This document shows positions 33,585 to 45,136 of a stretch of DNA of 64,000 bases, one piece after another. Position numbers and translations under genes: made by a program. The stretch is from the NCBI GenBank assembly GCA_963576735.1, contig OY755178.1:7006001-7070000 (forward strand), given 5' to 3'. Below the pieces are notes generated by a model, which was given only the letters and a program-made list of their open reading frames with translations, made no database searches and had not been told where the DNA came from. The stretch is from Bedellia somnulentella (lineage: Eukaryota > Arthropoda > Insecta > Lepidoptera > Bedelliidae). Each line of letters opens with the position of its first letter. The stretch's first letter is position 1.

Positions 33585-35206
33585 CGCACAATAATACAAC
33601 TACAATTCATAGTTTGTCACACAATTATTTTCTTTAGTACCCTCTAAATACGCTTTGTATCAGAAAACATATCAAAATAATCCACTAACTGTGCTTTGGC
33701 GAAGAATTTCACAGTTTTTTTTACAAAGTATATTTTATCCAACTTCTCACCCTGTGTTATTGTTTAAATATACTGAGTGTTATTTTACCGCCATAAAATG
33801 ATATTCCTTTTAAAACATGGGTTAACTACCTAAAAATCACGATCAAAAACGCAAGGAGAATGTCATATACACATCCAAATACATATTACCATTTAAATCA
33901 TACTGATACATCAGTATATATGGTTTTATATCTACACAATGTATAGTCTATTGTTAAGTATTACAAATTATGTATTCCTAGTAGTATGTTTTGTACAAAT
34001 AACATTAAGTAGCAGCTAGAAAAACTAATTTAAATCTTTGTGATGATTACTCAGTCGGTTTTCTTTTATCGACTAGGTATGTAACTTATGTTAACTTCCT
34101 ATCTAATATGGAATACACAGACAACACAATTATTCAGCAGTAATATCTGGCTTAAGCTATACTTAAATTATTAAATTAATTAATCGATGATTATAATTAA
34201 TTTGGTAATATTTGATAATAATTATATTTCGATAATAATTATAATTATGACAGATATTTTCGACGATTTGGCACGGCTCATGGTAATATCAATAAAGTAA
34301 AAAAAATAGGTCCAATGCTTTGCAAGGGTATAAAACCTAAGCACTTACAAAAAAGGTTGTATAATAAATTATATTCATACATGAAATATTTTCCTAGCAT
34401 TCTATCTAATGATTGTATTTTAAACTAGTGTTCACTTTCTTGGTTTCTGATGAAAGATCACTATCATGTAAATAGTCATCGAAACACTATCATTATTTAA
34501 AGTCGTTGTCTCCCAAATTTTAGTAAAACTTACTGCCAAGGTGTTTGTAAAAATTGAATTGACTCTTTTTATAGCTAAGTTGAGAGACATTTTTACCCGA
34601 CAATTCTAAAGACTAAAACGATTGAGCTTTTTAAAAGCATTTAAAGGCGTTTTAAATGTTAAAATGTAAATAAAATTGATAGCCTACGGAATAATGATGA
34701 TCGAGTAAAAGAGACGAACCTATTTGAGGAAGGCGTCACAGTTTTTAAACCTATTGTTCATTATTACGTCCCATCAAAGTCTATAGATCGGCAAAGGCAC
34801 GGTCATGATGTGTATGCTCTTCCGGGAATAAAATCGTGGAAGGAAAGTGACGTAGGTCACAGAGACTATACAAGGTTCACAGTGTTGGCACCTACTAAGT
34901 ATTAACGTTCTCTAGTGAGGAAAGCGTTACAAGGCACATATTTTAGAAACGATAATCAAATCGTAAAAAGGGTTCATGCAAGTTCTATGAAGTATACTCA
35001 AGGATATCGTCGAAACAGTTATAGGAGATTCGCAGTTTAATCTGCCGTACACAATAAGACTGAACCTGTTATTACGATGTAATCCTAATACACTAAAAAT
35101 ACGAGTTACAGTGTCAGTAAGTTTGCATTGTTACTTACATCGAAGCGTAAATCTAACCGTTCATCACAACATTGTCACATTTTTAAAAACATCAGTTTAC
35201 CAAGTT
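33585..35206. other. Unannotated AT-rich stretch up to the gap
   Basis: Nothing recognised. TAATAATTATAATTA runs near 34190-34260 are low complexity. Confidence 0.4.
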
Positions 35207-35406
35207 NNNNNNNNNNNNNNNNNNNNNNNNNNNNNNNNNNNNNNNNNNNNNNNNNNNNNNNNNNNNNNNNNNNNNNNNNNNNNNNNNNNNNNNNNNNNNN
35301 NNNNNNNNNNNNNNNNNNNNNNNNNNNNNNNNNNNNNNNNNNNNNNNNNNNNNNNNNNNNNNNNNNNNNNNNNNNNNNNNNNNNNNNNNNNNNNNNNNNN
35401 NNNNNN
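35207..35406. other. Assembly gap (200 N)
   Basis: Exactly 200 undetermined bases, probably a placeholder size. ORFs spanning it are artefacts. Confidence 0.99.
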
Positions 35407-35568
35407 CAATCTTAGAAATAGAACCTTTGTTCTTGCAACCATTTATTACTTCTTAATATTCTAGGGATGTATGCTAAAATACAATAGATATATGTCTAGT
35501 TAAAAATACGAATTTACAAATCAGATTAAATTTATAAATTAAAAGTGAATCCCAATTTAAACCTACTA

Positions 35569-35592
35569 CTACATACATACATATACTCACGC
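35569..35592 (-). repeat. (TATG)n tail stub of family A or its LINE
   Basis: CATACATACATATACTCACG is the shared tail of family A and the RTE-like LINE; nothing of the body follows. Confidence 0.5.
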
Positions 35593-35688
35593 CGTTAAGT
35601 TACTACTATTTGACTAATATGAAAATATTCTAAGTTTTTGCAAGAAATATATACAAAAAATAAATAAGACGTTTTTTTTTTATCTTAC

Positions 35689-35786
35689 CGAGCTGCTTCC
35701 GAATGCCTAGTGGCTGCCGACTGCGCCACAAAGAATTGATAAGTGTAGGATCTCCTCGAGTCCGCCAATCGCGGTAGCCCCGTCCT
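35689..35786 (-). CDS. Candidate internal or last exon, minus strand
   Basis: Read on the minus strand, a GC-richer 98-nt segment follows TATTCCAG and ends at CTCG before GTAAGATA, a good donor. Two frames stay open throughout: one gives RGYRDWRTRGDPTLINSLWR and more, another reads RTGLPRLADSRRSYTYQFF onward. A third reads DGATAIGGLEEILHLSILCG and stops at a TAG just before the donor. Entry phases from the candidate exon at 37721-37835 are compatible with more than one of these. Against it: TGGCGCAGTCGG inside matches a Pol III A box, so it may be a tRNA-related repeat scrap. Confidence 0.22.
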
Positions 35787-37720
35787 CTGGAATACTGACT
35801 GAATCTGTCATGAACATAAACTGTGCTGTACTGTGAGCCAACGTTTTCACTGCATCAAGTTAAAATATACAGAAACTGCCCGAGCGTAATGCTCTGCTGT
35901 CGCGCAGTGGCATATTTTACCAGTCACTCGTGTTAAACATGACAAGTACATTAATAATACAACATGATATATCCGAGACTACTATGAAACTGGAGTAAAG
36001 CCAACTCTCCCACGCCGAAGCTAATCGATCCTTGAGTGCAGCCTAATACTTTAGCTTTAAATTCAGCAAATAAGCAGTAAGAAAAGAATTTACTCAACCT
36101 ACAGAGCGGATACAGTATCAACTTTAACAACTTCATTTATTGGATACCATGCTATCCAGTGGTGACTTTGACAGTGAACTATTAATAACGGTGATCTAAA
36201 TACTACATGCGAATAAATTCAATTATCAAAAGGTAAAAATAGTCTATTTTTATTTTTTTAATATTTTTATTAAAACTACGATTTTATCTGGAACAATGAA
36301 CCAAACTGATAACTGATACTCTGGATCTCTTTAAAATATCCTAAGTTTGTATTTTTTTATTTCCAATTATTGTGCATTCTATTTTACTAGTTGCTATTTT
36401 GGATTAAAAATTACGTTTTGTAACGAATACAATAGATATCCTTATTTGGATATATAACAACTGCCAATGTAGCTGTCGTGCAAAAAATATGTTTTAGCTT
36501 CCCAATAGTTCAATACCATGCAAAGAGCGGTTCTAATATCTTCCACTCGCACAAACTGGTGGTAGCTTAGCAATTTATATTTCTCTGTTCAAATATTACA
36601 AAAATAAGGTGAAGTATCTCAAAATAATCGAGTTTGTCTAAATTATATTTTATTACAAGTTACTTACATAATCTCGTCGACGATACCCATTTGTAGCAGA
36701 TAATAAAATATCACAGCTTTACTAAGCTTCAAATTATACAGAAATGATGATAGTACACATTTAGAGAAATACAAAATATTTATTCAGAGTAATAGTTTAT
36801 TGAGCTGCATGAAATGGGGGCGTAACATTTATAAATAATATAATACCGATATAATATTCACAGATGCTGGATAAGGAATTTGCAATTCCATAACTCACAA
36901 TTCTTTCTATTTATCACTGCACCAATCCTGTAACTGAATCGGGCGAAATCTTTTCCAATTTGCATTCTTATAGCTTAAAATTGAATGCAGTCTGCTCTAT
37001 GATAGGAAGGTTATTTGCATCTATATCGATACACTGCTGTCCCGGGAAATCGTAATACATTTAAGCTACGCAATCATCGTAAAATGAAACGGTAATAGAA
37101 ATAAAGTGAGCAAGTAACTACACACAAGGCTAATGTATAATATGTTCACATCGAAAGCAGCTGTGTTGGATCGCTAGTGCGATGAGGAAGCACTAATGTA
37201 GAGTTGACTCTTTGACATGTGGTTGAGTTGCACTTTAAATGTCAGTGTAACTGTGCTTGTGTTGACAACATTTATAAATTATTTGATGGCATTAATATTT
37301 TTTTTGTAATATTTACTTTATTAATACAGGGGTAGATTTTTAAGTAGTTTTTATTTTAAGTTAAGTTTAAGTTAAGTTTTTTTATAAATAAATATAGTCT
37401 ATTTCAATAAAATCATCTTTCGCTAAACAATAAAAAAATCTACCCTTTTTGATGGCATTTAAATATGAAAATGGGTGTACGTGTAAATGTGACATGAATA
37501 TGTTCTGCCTGAGCTTTGATTGATGAATAACACAGCTCGAAAGTAATTTAGACAGTAAAAAGCGTATCATAGCTTCAGCAATTCACTCTCTAGATAACTT
37601 TCATTAACCCATTAAAAACTCAGCGCGTATGTTTAACGTGAAATCAAACAGGTGTAACTTTGATTATATGTGAGATGAAAATGTATCGCATGAGTTTTTC
37701 AGAGCTGGAGTAGTACGTAC
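35787..37720. other. Unannotated AT-rich stretch
   Basis: GGGTAGATTTTT at 37331 and AAAAATCTACCC at 37435 form a 12-bp inverted pair about 100 bp apart, possibly a small MITE. TTAAGTTTAAGTTAAG near 37357 is low complexity. Otherwise nothing recognised. Confidence 0.4.
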
Positions 37721-37835
37721 TTGCGAACCCCGCCGATGCCGGGCAGCGCGGTGGAATGGGGCACACCAGGGGGCACCTGTGCCCCACCCTGAACTCCTCC
37801 TTGAACACTACCCTGCGGCGCGCCCGCACAATACC
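37721..37835 (-). CDS. Candidate internal exon, GC-rich, minus strand
   Basis: This 115-nt segment is roughly two-thirds G+C in an AT-rich background. On the minus strand it follows ATCGCCAG and is followed by GTACGTAC, an acceptable donor. Two frames are open: one (entry phase 1) starts GYCAGAPQGSVQGG and is Gly/Pro/Gln/Val-rich; the other (entry phase 0) contains RARRRVVFKEEFRVGHRCPL. Phase 1 matches the exit phase of the signal-peptide-like exon at 54482-54536. The polypyrimidine tract is poor. No family recognised. It could instead be a GC-rich repeat. Confidence 0.35.
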
Positions 37836-38163
37836 CTGGCGATTAAACATTTATTAATTATACAGATTTCTTCTGGTTCAAGATAACCTTTATCGATGTT
37901 GCCTTAATATTCATGAAAATTTAAGATGCAAAGGTTGATACGGAGATTATCAAGGTAATGCTTGGATTATCTTAAGACTACGGCAAAGCCAAAAAGAATG
38001 GTAATGAATCTGGCAATTTCTGAGTAAGATATCATTTTCTTTTTATTTGAAAGGATTGATTATATTATTTGTGACCGATAACAATGTCATTGTCGCATAG
38101 TAATTAAAGTTTTAAAATTGAATTTATGATAAATGAGAGTCATGATAAAAAATATATAATACA

Positions 38164-38338
38164 TAAATTACATTTGGACCAAATAGAGAGTGTGCGTCTG
38201 AAGTATGAAGAATAAAATAGTGTGCATGGAAAGATCAGTGGATGTAAACAAAGCTGGAGAGGTTTGCCAGGATCGTACAAAATGACGATCGATAGTCTCT
38301 GCCAAACCAATGGGAACTAATGGTGTGAGTATATGTAT
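38164..38338 (+). pseudogene. RTE-like LINE 3' end, fragment
   Basis: TTGGACCAAATAGAGAGTGT, GGATGTAAACAAAGCTGGAG and GATAGTCTCTGCC then an AATGGGAACTAATGG block and GAGTATATGTATTTATA reproduce the end of the copy at 39360-39600 with a deletion. Translated pieces correspond to the C-terminal tail of an RTE-like polyprotein (V-N-K-A-R-E-V-C-like region). Dead, 5'-truncated. Confidence 0.65.
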
Positions 38339-38936
38339 TTATATATTATGAAAACATAAATTTCAGAAAAAGGTGTCTGAATGTATAGTTATCAAATTAA
38401 AATTAATGTGTTGAAAGCATACAAAAAGAGAAATAGAAAAGCATGTTGCTGTACCATGCGGATATTAAAAGTAAACAGGTTCAAAACCTACAATCCGACT
38501 TAGAAAAGGAAAACCACTAGAAAAAGACAAAGCACAAATGCAAATCGGTTTCAGTTATGCATAGGTACAATAATGGTCAAGTTAAAACCGTGGTCGAACC
38601 TTCGATATACCTGCCATTTACATATTGTTGCCACCAGAGACTTTGCTTAGTGTTTCGTCCTTTTTAGACTCCCGTTTTACGTAGTCTGGTTGCAGTTAGT
38701 GTAGTTGTTTTTATTTTTACTACTGTAAAATCTTACATACTTACTTACTGCACATACTTATACAGTAGGTTACTAGCTAGACATAATTAAAATGACTTGA
38801 TTATTACAGTAAGCTGAAAATTTTCCCACAGCTAGGTTTAGATGTGGCCATAATAAAGCCAGGTAAAGTTATAACATAAGGGTAAGGAGATGGCAATCAA
38901 CTGGCTAAAATTTTGGCTGAAGACTTTGACTGAGAC

Positions 38937-39180
38937 ATACATACATATACTCACGGCTATAAATCCCTAGAAGGGATAGCCAGAGCTAAGGAACTTAAAG
39001 TTCCTCAGCCACTTTTGGAAGTTGCGTCGGGAAAAGATAGTGAAATAAAGGTTGTTGGTGATGGGTCTCCATCCACATCGCCCAAAAATCCCTTAAAAGC
39101 CCCAATACCGTTAGTCGCCTCTTACGTACACCCACCGGAAGAAAGAGGGTAGTGTTATTCTAAGCCGACACTTCAAAGCA
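38937..39180 (-). repeat. SINE family A1, full length
   Basis: All blocks from the CATACATACATATACTCACG tail to GCCGACACTTCAAAGC. No clear target duplication. Confidence 0.88.
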
Positions 39181-39227
39181 AGTGTAGCAAATCATATTAC
39201 AAGTGATTATTACTGTTATTTGTTTTC

Positions 39228-39262
<35 letters not shown>
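39228..39262. repeat. (TA)n microsatellite
   Basis: About 16 uninterrupted TA units lying against the left arm of the inverted repeat at 39259. Confidence 0.9.
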
Positions 39263-39264
<2 letters not shown>

Positions 39265-39677
39265 TGCACCTATAGTGCAATGACAAAGATATTCGATCAT
39301 AAGTAATATATATATACTATACATATTACTTATATAATAAGTAATATATATAGTCCTCTACTCATGGTAATGTTAGTAGAGGACGACCACGGAGAACACA
39401 CTTGGACCAAATTGAGAGTGTGCTCAAAAAGGCTGGCGTCCGAAGTATGAAAATAAAAGAGCATGTATGAAAAGATTGATGGATGTAAACAAAGCTAGAG
39501 AGGTTTGTCAGGATCGTGCGAAGTGGCGATCAATAGTCTCTGCCTACCCCAATGGGAACTAATGGCGTGAGTATATGTATGTTATGTATGTATGTATATA
39601 GTATATATACTATACATATACTATATATATTACTTATGATCGAATATCTTTGTCATTGCACTATAGGTGCAAACATA
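39259..39677. repeat. Inverted repeat with perfect 56-bp arms around a LINE tail
   Basis: 39259-39314 (TATGTTTGCACCTATAGTGC ...) is the exact reverse complement of 39622-39677. TA-rich imperfect pairing continues about 25 bp inward. The 307-bp loop holds an RTE-like LINE 3' end. Confidence 0.85.
39360..39600 (+). pseudogene. RTE-like LINE 3' end with shared (TATG)n tail
   Basis: With one frameshift it translates to RGRPRRTHLDQIESVLKKAG, then KRLMDVNKAREVCQDRAKWR, ISAYP-like residues and a stop. This is the C-terminal end of an RTE-like LINE polyprotein as I remember such sequences. After the stop, CGTGAGTATATGTATG is identical to the tail of SINE family A. Best copy in the window for the LINE 3' end. 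Confidence 0.75.
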
Positions 39678-40101
39678 GGACATTTACATATGCATTAAAA
39701 AATGTTGGTTAGCATAGGGTTGATCATAAATATTCATACTCAGAGTAAAACAAAGAACAGTGAAGCGCGTAGTTTTAAAATAAAAAAAAAACATGAATTG
39801 AATCCTTTCATTTTCACCAATAACAGTATTCATAAAAAGTTTGTGATAACTTCCTGTTACGAGTTTCGTTGTGAGTGATTAAAATTTATGTTAAACAAAT
39901 GAGGAAATGAAAAATAAAGTGCTGATAATTTATCACATATATCACTCGAAATACAATCACATTGTGTGACAATATTTGATGATACCTAAAGCGATATCAA
40001 TAACAAACAAAACAGCAACGACTCATTTTTAACTTCGTATGATAAACGATCAGAACAATAGTAAAAATAGCAATCTGGGTCTAACAAATCACAATTCACA
40101 C
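39678..40101. other. Unannotated AT-rich stretch
   Basis: Nothing recognised. Confidence 0.4.
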
Positions 40102-40181
40102 CTGCAACGGCCAAGCCTAGCTCTGACGGGCGGTGGGTGGTCGTAGCGTGCAGCTGCCGCGATATGCCTAATGTCTAATTT
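40102..40181 (-). CDS. Candidate exon or conserved GC-rich island, minus strand
   Basis: On the minus strand the 80-nt segment follows ATCTGCACAG and ends GTTGCAG before GTGTGAAT. Only one frame is open from that acceptor, containing RHIAAAARYDHPPPVRARLG. If the real acceptor is the AG before GCATATCGCGG, a phase-1-in, phase-1-out frame is also open and would be compatible with the exons on either side. On the plus strand it ends in a pyrimidine-rich TTTCTGTGCAG, so it could equally precede a plus-strand exon, or be a repeat. Confidence 0.28.
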
Positions 40182-40271
40182 CTGTGCAGATCTACTTTTA
40201 ATTCATATAAAACCTTTGGAACATGGTTCAAATTGGTTACTATAAAATATTAACATGACCAGAAAAAGCAT

Positions 40272-40347
40272 GGATATAAACACAAAAAGGGGTAGTTAGT
40301 GCTCTGAGATTAAAGACTCCTCAGACTATCTCAGGTTTTGAAAGAAA
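40272..40347 (-). repeat. Degenerate SINE family A fragment
   Basis: ATAAACACAAAAAGGGGTAG, CTCTGAGATTAAAGACTCCT and CAG resemble the tail half of A2. Confidence 0.4.
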
Positions 40348-40760
40348 ACAGTTTAGGGAAATGGGTTCTTACTTAGTTCCGAAGTTATCACAATTATTAA
40401 TTGTTACCTAAAAACTTATTTTTTATTCTATTTCGGAGTAACATTTGTAACTCTTTTGTAGATTTTATGTATTTGCTTTTTAAAAATCATTTTCATGCCC
40501 AACAATGGCTTGCGCAGTAGCGGGATGAACAGCTTAACAATATATTTTAAAATTTATTGCACACGCCATTGTAACCTACTCGAATATTTTGAAGAACAGA
40601 AATATAATTGAACCAAAACACTTCAGTACGCCCAAACAGCTAAGTAACTGTGAAAAAGTGATTTTCCAGTATGTTACAAAGATCACAGTTGCTAGTATCA
40701 ACCGGTCTTAGTGAAAATTAATGCCTTCCTTGATATAAGAAGTCTATGTTTATTTATTAC

Positions 40761-40985
40761 TAGCTGACCCAACAGACTTCGTAATATAAATTTGCTTATT
40801 TATGCCAAACTTTAGGCGTTTTTTCCACTACTCTGAGTTCAATCAGGCGTGAATATTTTACTGCACAATTATTTCTGGGATAAAATGTTTTCTATGTTAT
40901 AATTTGGCTAGCATTCTGTTAAATTTCATTTATAATCATTCTGTAATTGGGAAGCCCTTTTACCTCAAACACACAAACATGTAAA
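40761..40985 (+). repeat. Interspersed repeat family F, copy 2
   Basis: CTAGCTGACCCAACAGACTTCG, then AGTTCAATCAGGCGTGAATA, and a CCTCAAACACACAAACA end, in the same order as 271-490 but well diverged. Confidence 0.6.
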
Positions 40986-41369
40986 CTTTCAAATTTATAA
41001 TATCAATAGGATTCTTTACGACTATAGCTATATCCGTGAGTAAATTTTATTTAGGTCATTATTGTAAAATTATCTACCTCTACCTGCTTATTGGATATAT
41101 AAAGGCTAAAGCACAAAGCATTAGATTTAATCCTATGGGCTGATTCCAATTAATCACTGTGAAATTGAATTACCTGATTGAATGGGAATGCTTGGCAATC
41201 TGGCACGGGCAACCGTTGATCACCATACTAGACTCTCCCCTAACAGAGGCAGGCCTAGCCTGGCGGCACACATGTAAAGATGCAGCAAAATAGGGAATTA
41301 AGCAGTCTACACCTAATTTATAAATTAAATATTCAAGTATAGTTTTGGCAGTTACACCTTGCAAACTTA

Positions 41370-41900
41370 TTGTTTGATGTGATCAAAAATGAAACAGCAG
41401 ATTACTTATGTAAAAAGTTGAAATGGTCAATCCAACCACGATTCCACAAAATTAGAGCGCATGTTCCTACTCACAGAAGTAGTTTTAGGTTTGCGTCATC
41501 AAATTCCTGGAATGTTCTTCTTCCCCGGATCCTAGATGCAGGCAGCAAGTGTACTTTTGACACCACGAGGAATTAACAGAAAACATTGTTAGCACTTTGA
41601 CTTATTTTACTGACTAGACTCAGACTGACTCCGTGAACCTAAGAATTTTAAAAAAGATTGTGATAAAGATTATTACTTAAAATATTCATTTATGTGATAT
41701 GCTTTAAATTTAAATCTGAAATTAGTTTTTTTTATGTCAATTGATATTTTGTTATTTTAATTTTACTCGATTATGTTTTTACAAGTACTTTTTATGCCTT
41801 TAGGTATGTATCTTAGTTTTTATTGTATTTTATATTTTTACTGTCATAATTTTGTGCTTTCGCCGGCCGAATTAAAATGTATGGCACTGGGTTTATAAAT
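41370..41900 (+). pseudogene. Possible non-LTR retrotransposon C-terminal remnant and 3' UTR
   Basis: The 68-codon frame at 41370-41576 contains IRAHVPTHRSSFRFASSNSW followed by NVLLPRILDA. This resembles the conserved patch near the C terminus of CR1/Jockey-like reverse transcriptase proteins, where an S-F-x-x-W-N-x-L-P pattern is common. It is followed by a T-rich region suggestive of a 3' UTR to about 41900. Weak evidence; no reverse-transcriptase core is present. Confidence 0.3.
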
Positions 41901-42759
41901 ATATTTTTCCACAATCATTAAAGGTTGTCTAGAAGAGATAGCTTTAAGTGATAAGACCGCATAAAGTTCTTAAATTGTAAAACCGTATTGTTCGAAATAA
42001 AATATTTTTAAGAGTACAACAAAGAGTTACCAATTATTTTCTATGTATTTAAATATCACGAACCTTTCAAAACGTTACAAACGATTTGATAATAACTTCC
42101 CTTCCCATTACAACCTCCAATGTTATTAACCCTTAAAGGCGTGAAAGATTACAAAAATCAATTTACTAACCATATAAAATCACATAGACAAAAAGGAAAA
42201 ATAAAGGTAACAAAGCGGAAAATACCATATTGGCAATATGTTAGTAAGAGTATAAGTCATCATATAATACAATCTCGTGAACGAGGTTACTCAACGCACC
42301 CGTAACAAGAAACTCCCCCGACACGGTCCCTCATTTATGGAGTCCATGAGGAAAATGGCTGAATCAACAGGTACATACAAACATGAGGGCCCAAATTACA
42401 TTGCCTTTCGAGGTTAGATTTACTTGCGTATACGTTTATGATGAGGCTTATTATTTATTACCGTCTGGGTGGAATATCTCTTATTGGTTATATAGTCGAT
42501 TGTCACTTAGGATTAACATTGATGTAATGTACGTTTATTGCTTTGATTCAGTTTAATCTTTTTGTTTCAACTTAACAACAAACGTTACTCGTTTTTTTAT
42601 TATTTATTTTATAAAAATCCCAAAAATAAATGTGGTACACTAATGAAAATAAAATTTAATGAAATAAAAAGATTTAAAAGTTTCGTTTGGGCTGAGGAAG
42701 CAGGAGTATGAAAGGAAAACAATTATAAAAATCACCTAGTATTTACAATAAAACACACT
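41901..42759. other. Unannotated AT-rich stretch
   Basis: Nothing recognised. The 61-codon Lys-rich ORF at 42120-42305 has no motif. Confidence 0.4.
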
Positions 42760-43250
42760 AAATCACTTCTTCCCGTGGGCGTTGTAATAGGAAACTTAGG
42801 GTATTGGGGCTTTTTCGGTGATATTTGGGTGATGCGGTTGGAGATCCATGACCAACAACGATTATTTCATAATCTTATCCCCATTCAACATCCAAAAGTG
42901 GATGAAGAAGAACTTATTGTGAAGTTCTGGCAACCAGGGATCACACCAGCGGCATAATTTCAAAACCTTTAACAAATGAAACTTTACATGATCGGAAACC
43001 CTCTTATTTGGCTTTCCCATTTTTAAGGGTAACCCATTCAGAAGGGAAAATTAGTAAAATGAATGGGTTTTATAAAGCTTACCTATCAAACGAGTGATTT
43101 CCCCTTTGAAACCCCTTCCCAAAATCCCGTTGGAGAGGGTAAGTGTAAAGAGGTTTCCTTTTCATACTGCAAAGGGTAAAAGAAAGCGGAAGCGCATACG
43201 TGCCTTGATGGCAACCCATTTTAGGGATTCATAGCCGTGAGTATAAGTAC
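42760..43250 (+). repeat. Diverged SINE family A copy split by ~250 bp
   Basis: The head side 42760-42950 (TTCTTCCCGTGGGCG, GGGTGATGCGGTTGGAGATCC, CATCCAAAAGTGG) and the tail side 43205-43250 (TTTTAGGGATTCATAGCCGTGAG) belong to one A copy. The 42955-43204 insert reads TTAAGGGTAACCCATTC and similar and is unclassified. TGGCAACC occurs at both junctions but may be part of the element. Confidence 0.55.
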
Positions 43251-44450
43251 CCATGTGAGTATCTGTAGTATACATGTGATTATACATATAAGCGGTAGTT
43301 TTGTGAGTCATATTAATTATATAGTGCTCTTAATAATACTCATGATTTATGCGGACCCATATTATTACTACGAGTTTAAGCATTCTAAAAAAACAATTTA
43401 TATTTTTTTTTATTACACTTAAAGGAAATACTTCTTGATAACTTAAGACATTCACCTATGTTACAAGTATTTTAAACAAGAATTAAATATTTTCTTGTTA
43501 ATAATTAATGGAACCAAGCATTATTATAATATCTAGACTGAAAAAGCTTTGCCAAGTCTTTCCCTTTATGTCTGCAAGCTTCTTTACGTATTACTTTATG
43601 GATCAAACCACTCAGTAAAAAGTGTTACATTCAAACGCGCCTTTGTAATGGCTTTATGAATCGTGTTAATAATTTTCACGTTTCTTTAGTACTTTGTTCT
43701 GCTTTGTTCATTGAAAAATCTGGGGAAAATATTGTAATGGAATATTAGGTTTTTCATATTCATTCGCCAGTCAAACTATGAAAGATTTTTTGAAATAAAT
43801 ATGATATACACAATAGATTTATACACGTAATTAATTGGAATAATAGTAGTCAGTAGCGAAAGGACTTGATAACGAAAAAAATAAAAATCATTTTTGGCTA
43901 TTTTTATTACGTCACGAGATAAAAAAATCTATTACGAGGACATGAAATCTTACAAAAAATAATAAAGTATAAGAATATTACATAATATGAACACTTTAGT
44001 AATATTTAAAAACAAAAAGATGAAATGTTACAATAAATAAGAACGAGTATAATAAGCAAAAATTGATTGATTGATTCTGAAGTTTTGGCTACCATTTTTG
44101 TGAGGATTGCGTGTACTCATATGTCTATAAATAAAATAACCTTGAAAAATATTATTGTTAAAATACACAAAAAGGGGAAAAATCATGTGGTAAACGTATT
44201 GTGTTAAACAAATAAGATAAAGTAAATCGTGTAGGTACTGTGAAAATATTTACTTGAAGCTCTCGCGTGATTTGTTTGCTTAACATTAATTTCCTAAATG
44301 AGTAATGTAAAAATCTGCAAGTCAAGACTATACAGATTTTCATAAAGTTTTAAACATCTATAGAGTATCACAACCTTTGATGGGAAATCAGTTGTTATAG
44401 GCCCTACTATATAGGACCTGTGTAAAGGGACTTCAGTTAATGATCAGGTC
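43251..44450. other. Unannotated AT-rich stretch
   Basis: Nothing recognised on either strand. Confidence 0.45.
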
Positions 44451-44461
44451 ACTTAACACAT

Positions 44462-44831
44462 ACGCAACCGTGATAGCCCAGTGGGTAGAACACTCGGTTA
44501 TCGTGCAAACGACTAGTGTTCAAATCCTGGGTCGGGCCTACACCAATTTGTCTTTTCTAAAGACATATGTGTGGTTAATTTATCATGGTTGTTAACGGTG
44601 AGGGAAAACATCGTGAGGAAAACCCACATGGCTGAGTTGTACTTAGTCATGTGACAGTGTATTCGTACAAAATGGCGATAGGCCTGCCCCCTATCACGTG
44701 AGTACACTGTCCATGCAAAACGTGGGTACTCTGAATACCAGGTGACAAAGTCACGTGATGTTCAGAAGTATTGGTACCTCTGCCAACCCCTTCGGGGATA
44801 TACGGCGTGAACGTTTATGTTATGTTATGTT
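44462..44831 (+). repeat. SINE family C1, full length with 11-bp target duplication
   Basis: ACTTAACACAT flanks it at 44451-44461 and 44832-44842. Head GCAACCGTGATAGCCCAGTG (A box) and GTGTTCAAATCCTGGGTCGG (B box) are intact, followed by the body and an ATGTTATGTTATGTTA tail. The most complete plus-strand reference for C1. Confidence 0.93.
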
Positions 44832-44907
44832 ACTTAACACATTAATTTTACGCTCTTACGTGTCTATATAAACGGTCAGGACACAAAACAACTCCGAATT
44901 TTGACGA

Positions 44908-45131
44908 TGTCCGGGGCCGAGTGGATAGGTGACCCGCTTTTCGGTACGGAGGTGGCGGGTTCGATCCCATTTATTTAACAAGAGGAAGGAGCGACATTTA
45001 TGTGATGAGCATAAATTATTGTGTCGTATTCTTGGATGTTATTTATATGTGTATTATATAATATTAAATATATCGTTGAATTAGTTTCCTATAGTACTAA
45101 TTATATTTAGTTTGGGGCTAACTTAAAAAAT
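44908..45131 (+). repeat. SINE family E, Ser/Leu-tRNA-like head, copy 1
   Basis: GGGGCCGAGTGGATAGGTGA is a box A of the type found in tRNA-Leu/Ser, and GCGGGTTCGATCCC is a box B. The body GCATAAATTATTGTGTCGTA, CTTGGATGTTATTTATATGT and AGTTTGGGGCTAA matches the second copy at 49633-49866. Confidence 0.75.
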
Positions 45132-45136
45132 AAGAA

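Noticed and set aside
33282..33647. 121-codon ORF
   Set aside because: Starts in T-rich low-complexity sequence and ends over a 17-bp tandem repeat; no motif and no splice support.
35111..35464. 117-codon ORF near 35.2 kb
   Set aside because: It runs through the 200-N gap, so its length is meaningless.
37350..37380. Telomere-like repeat
   Set aside because: TTAAGT/TTAAGTTT units are irregular and do not match the insect TTAGG repeat.
39228..39262. Origin-like or regulatory AT element
   Set aside because: A plain (TA)n microsatellite of a kind seen elsewhere here (7998, 57310).
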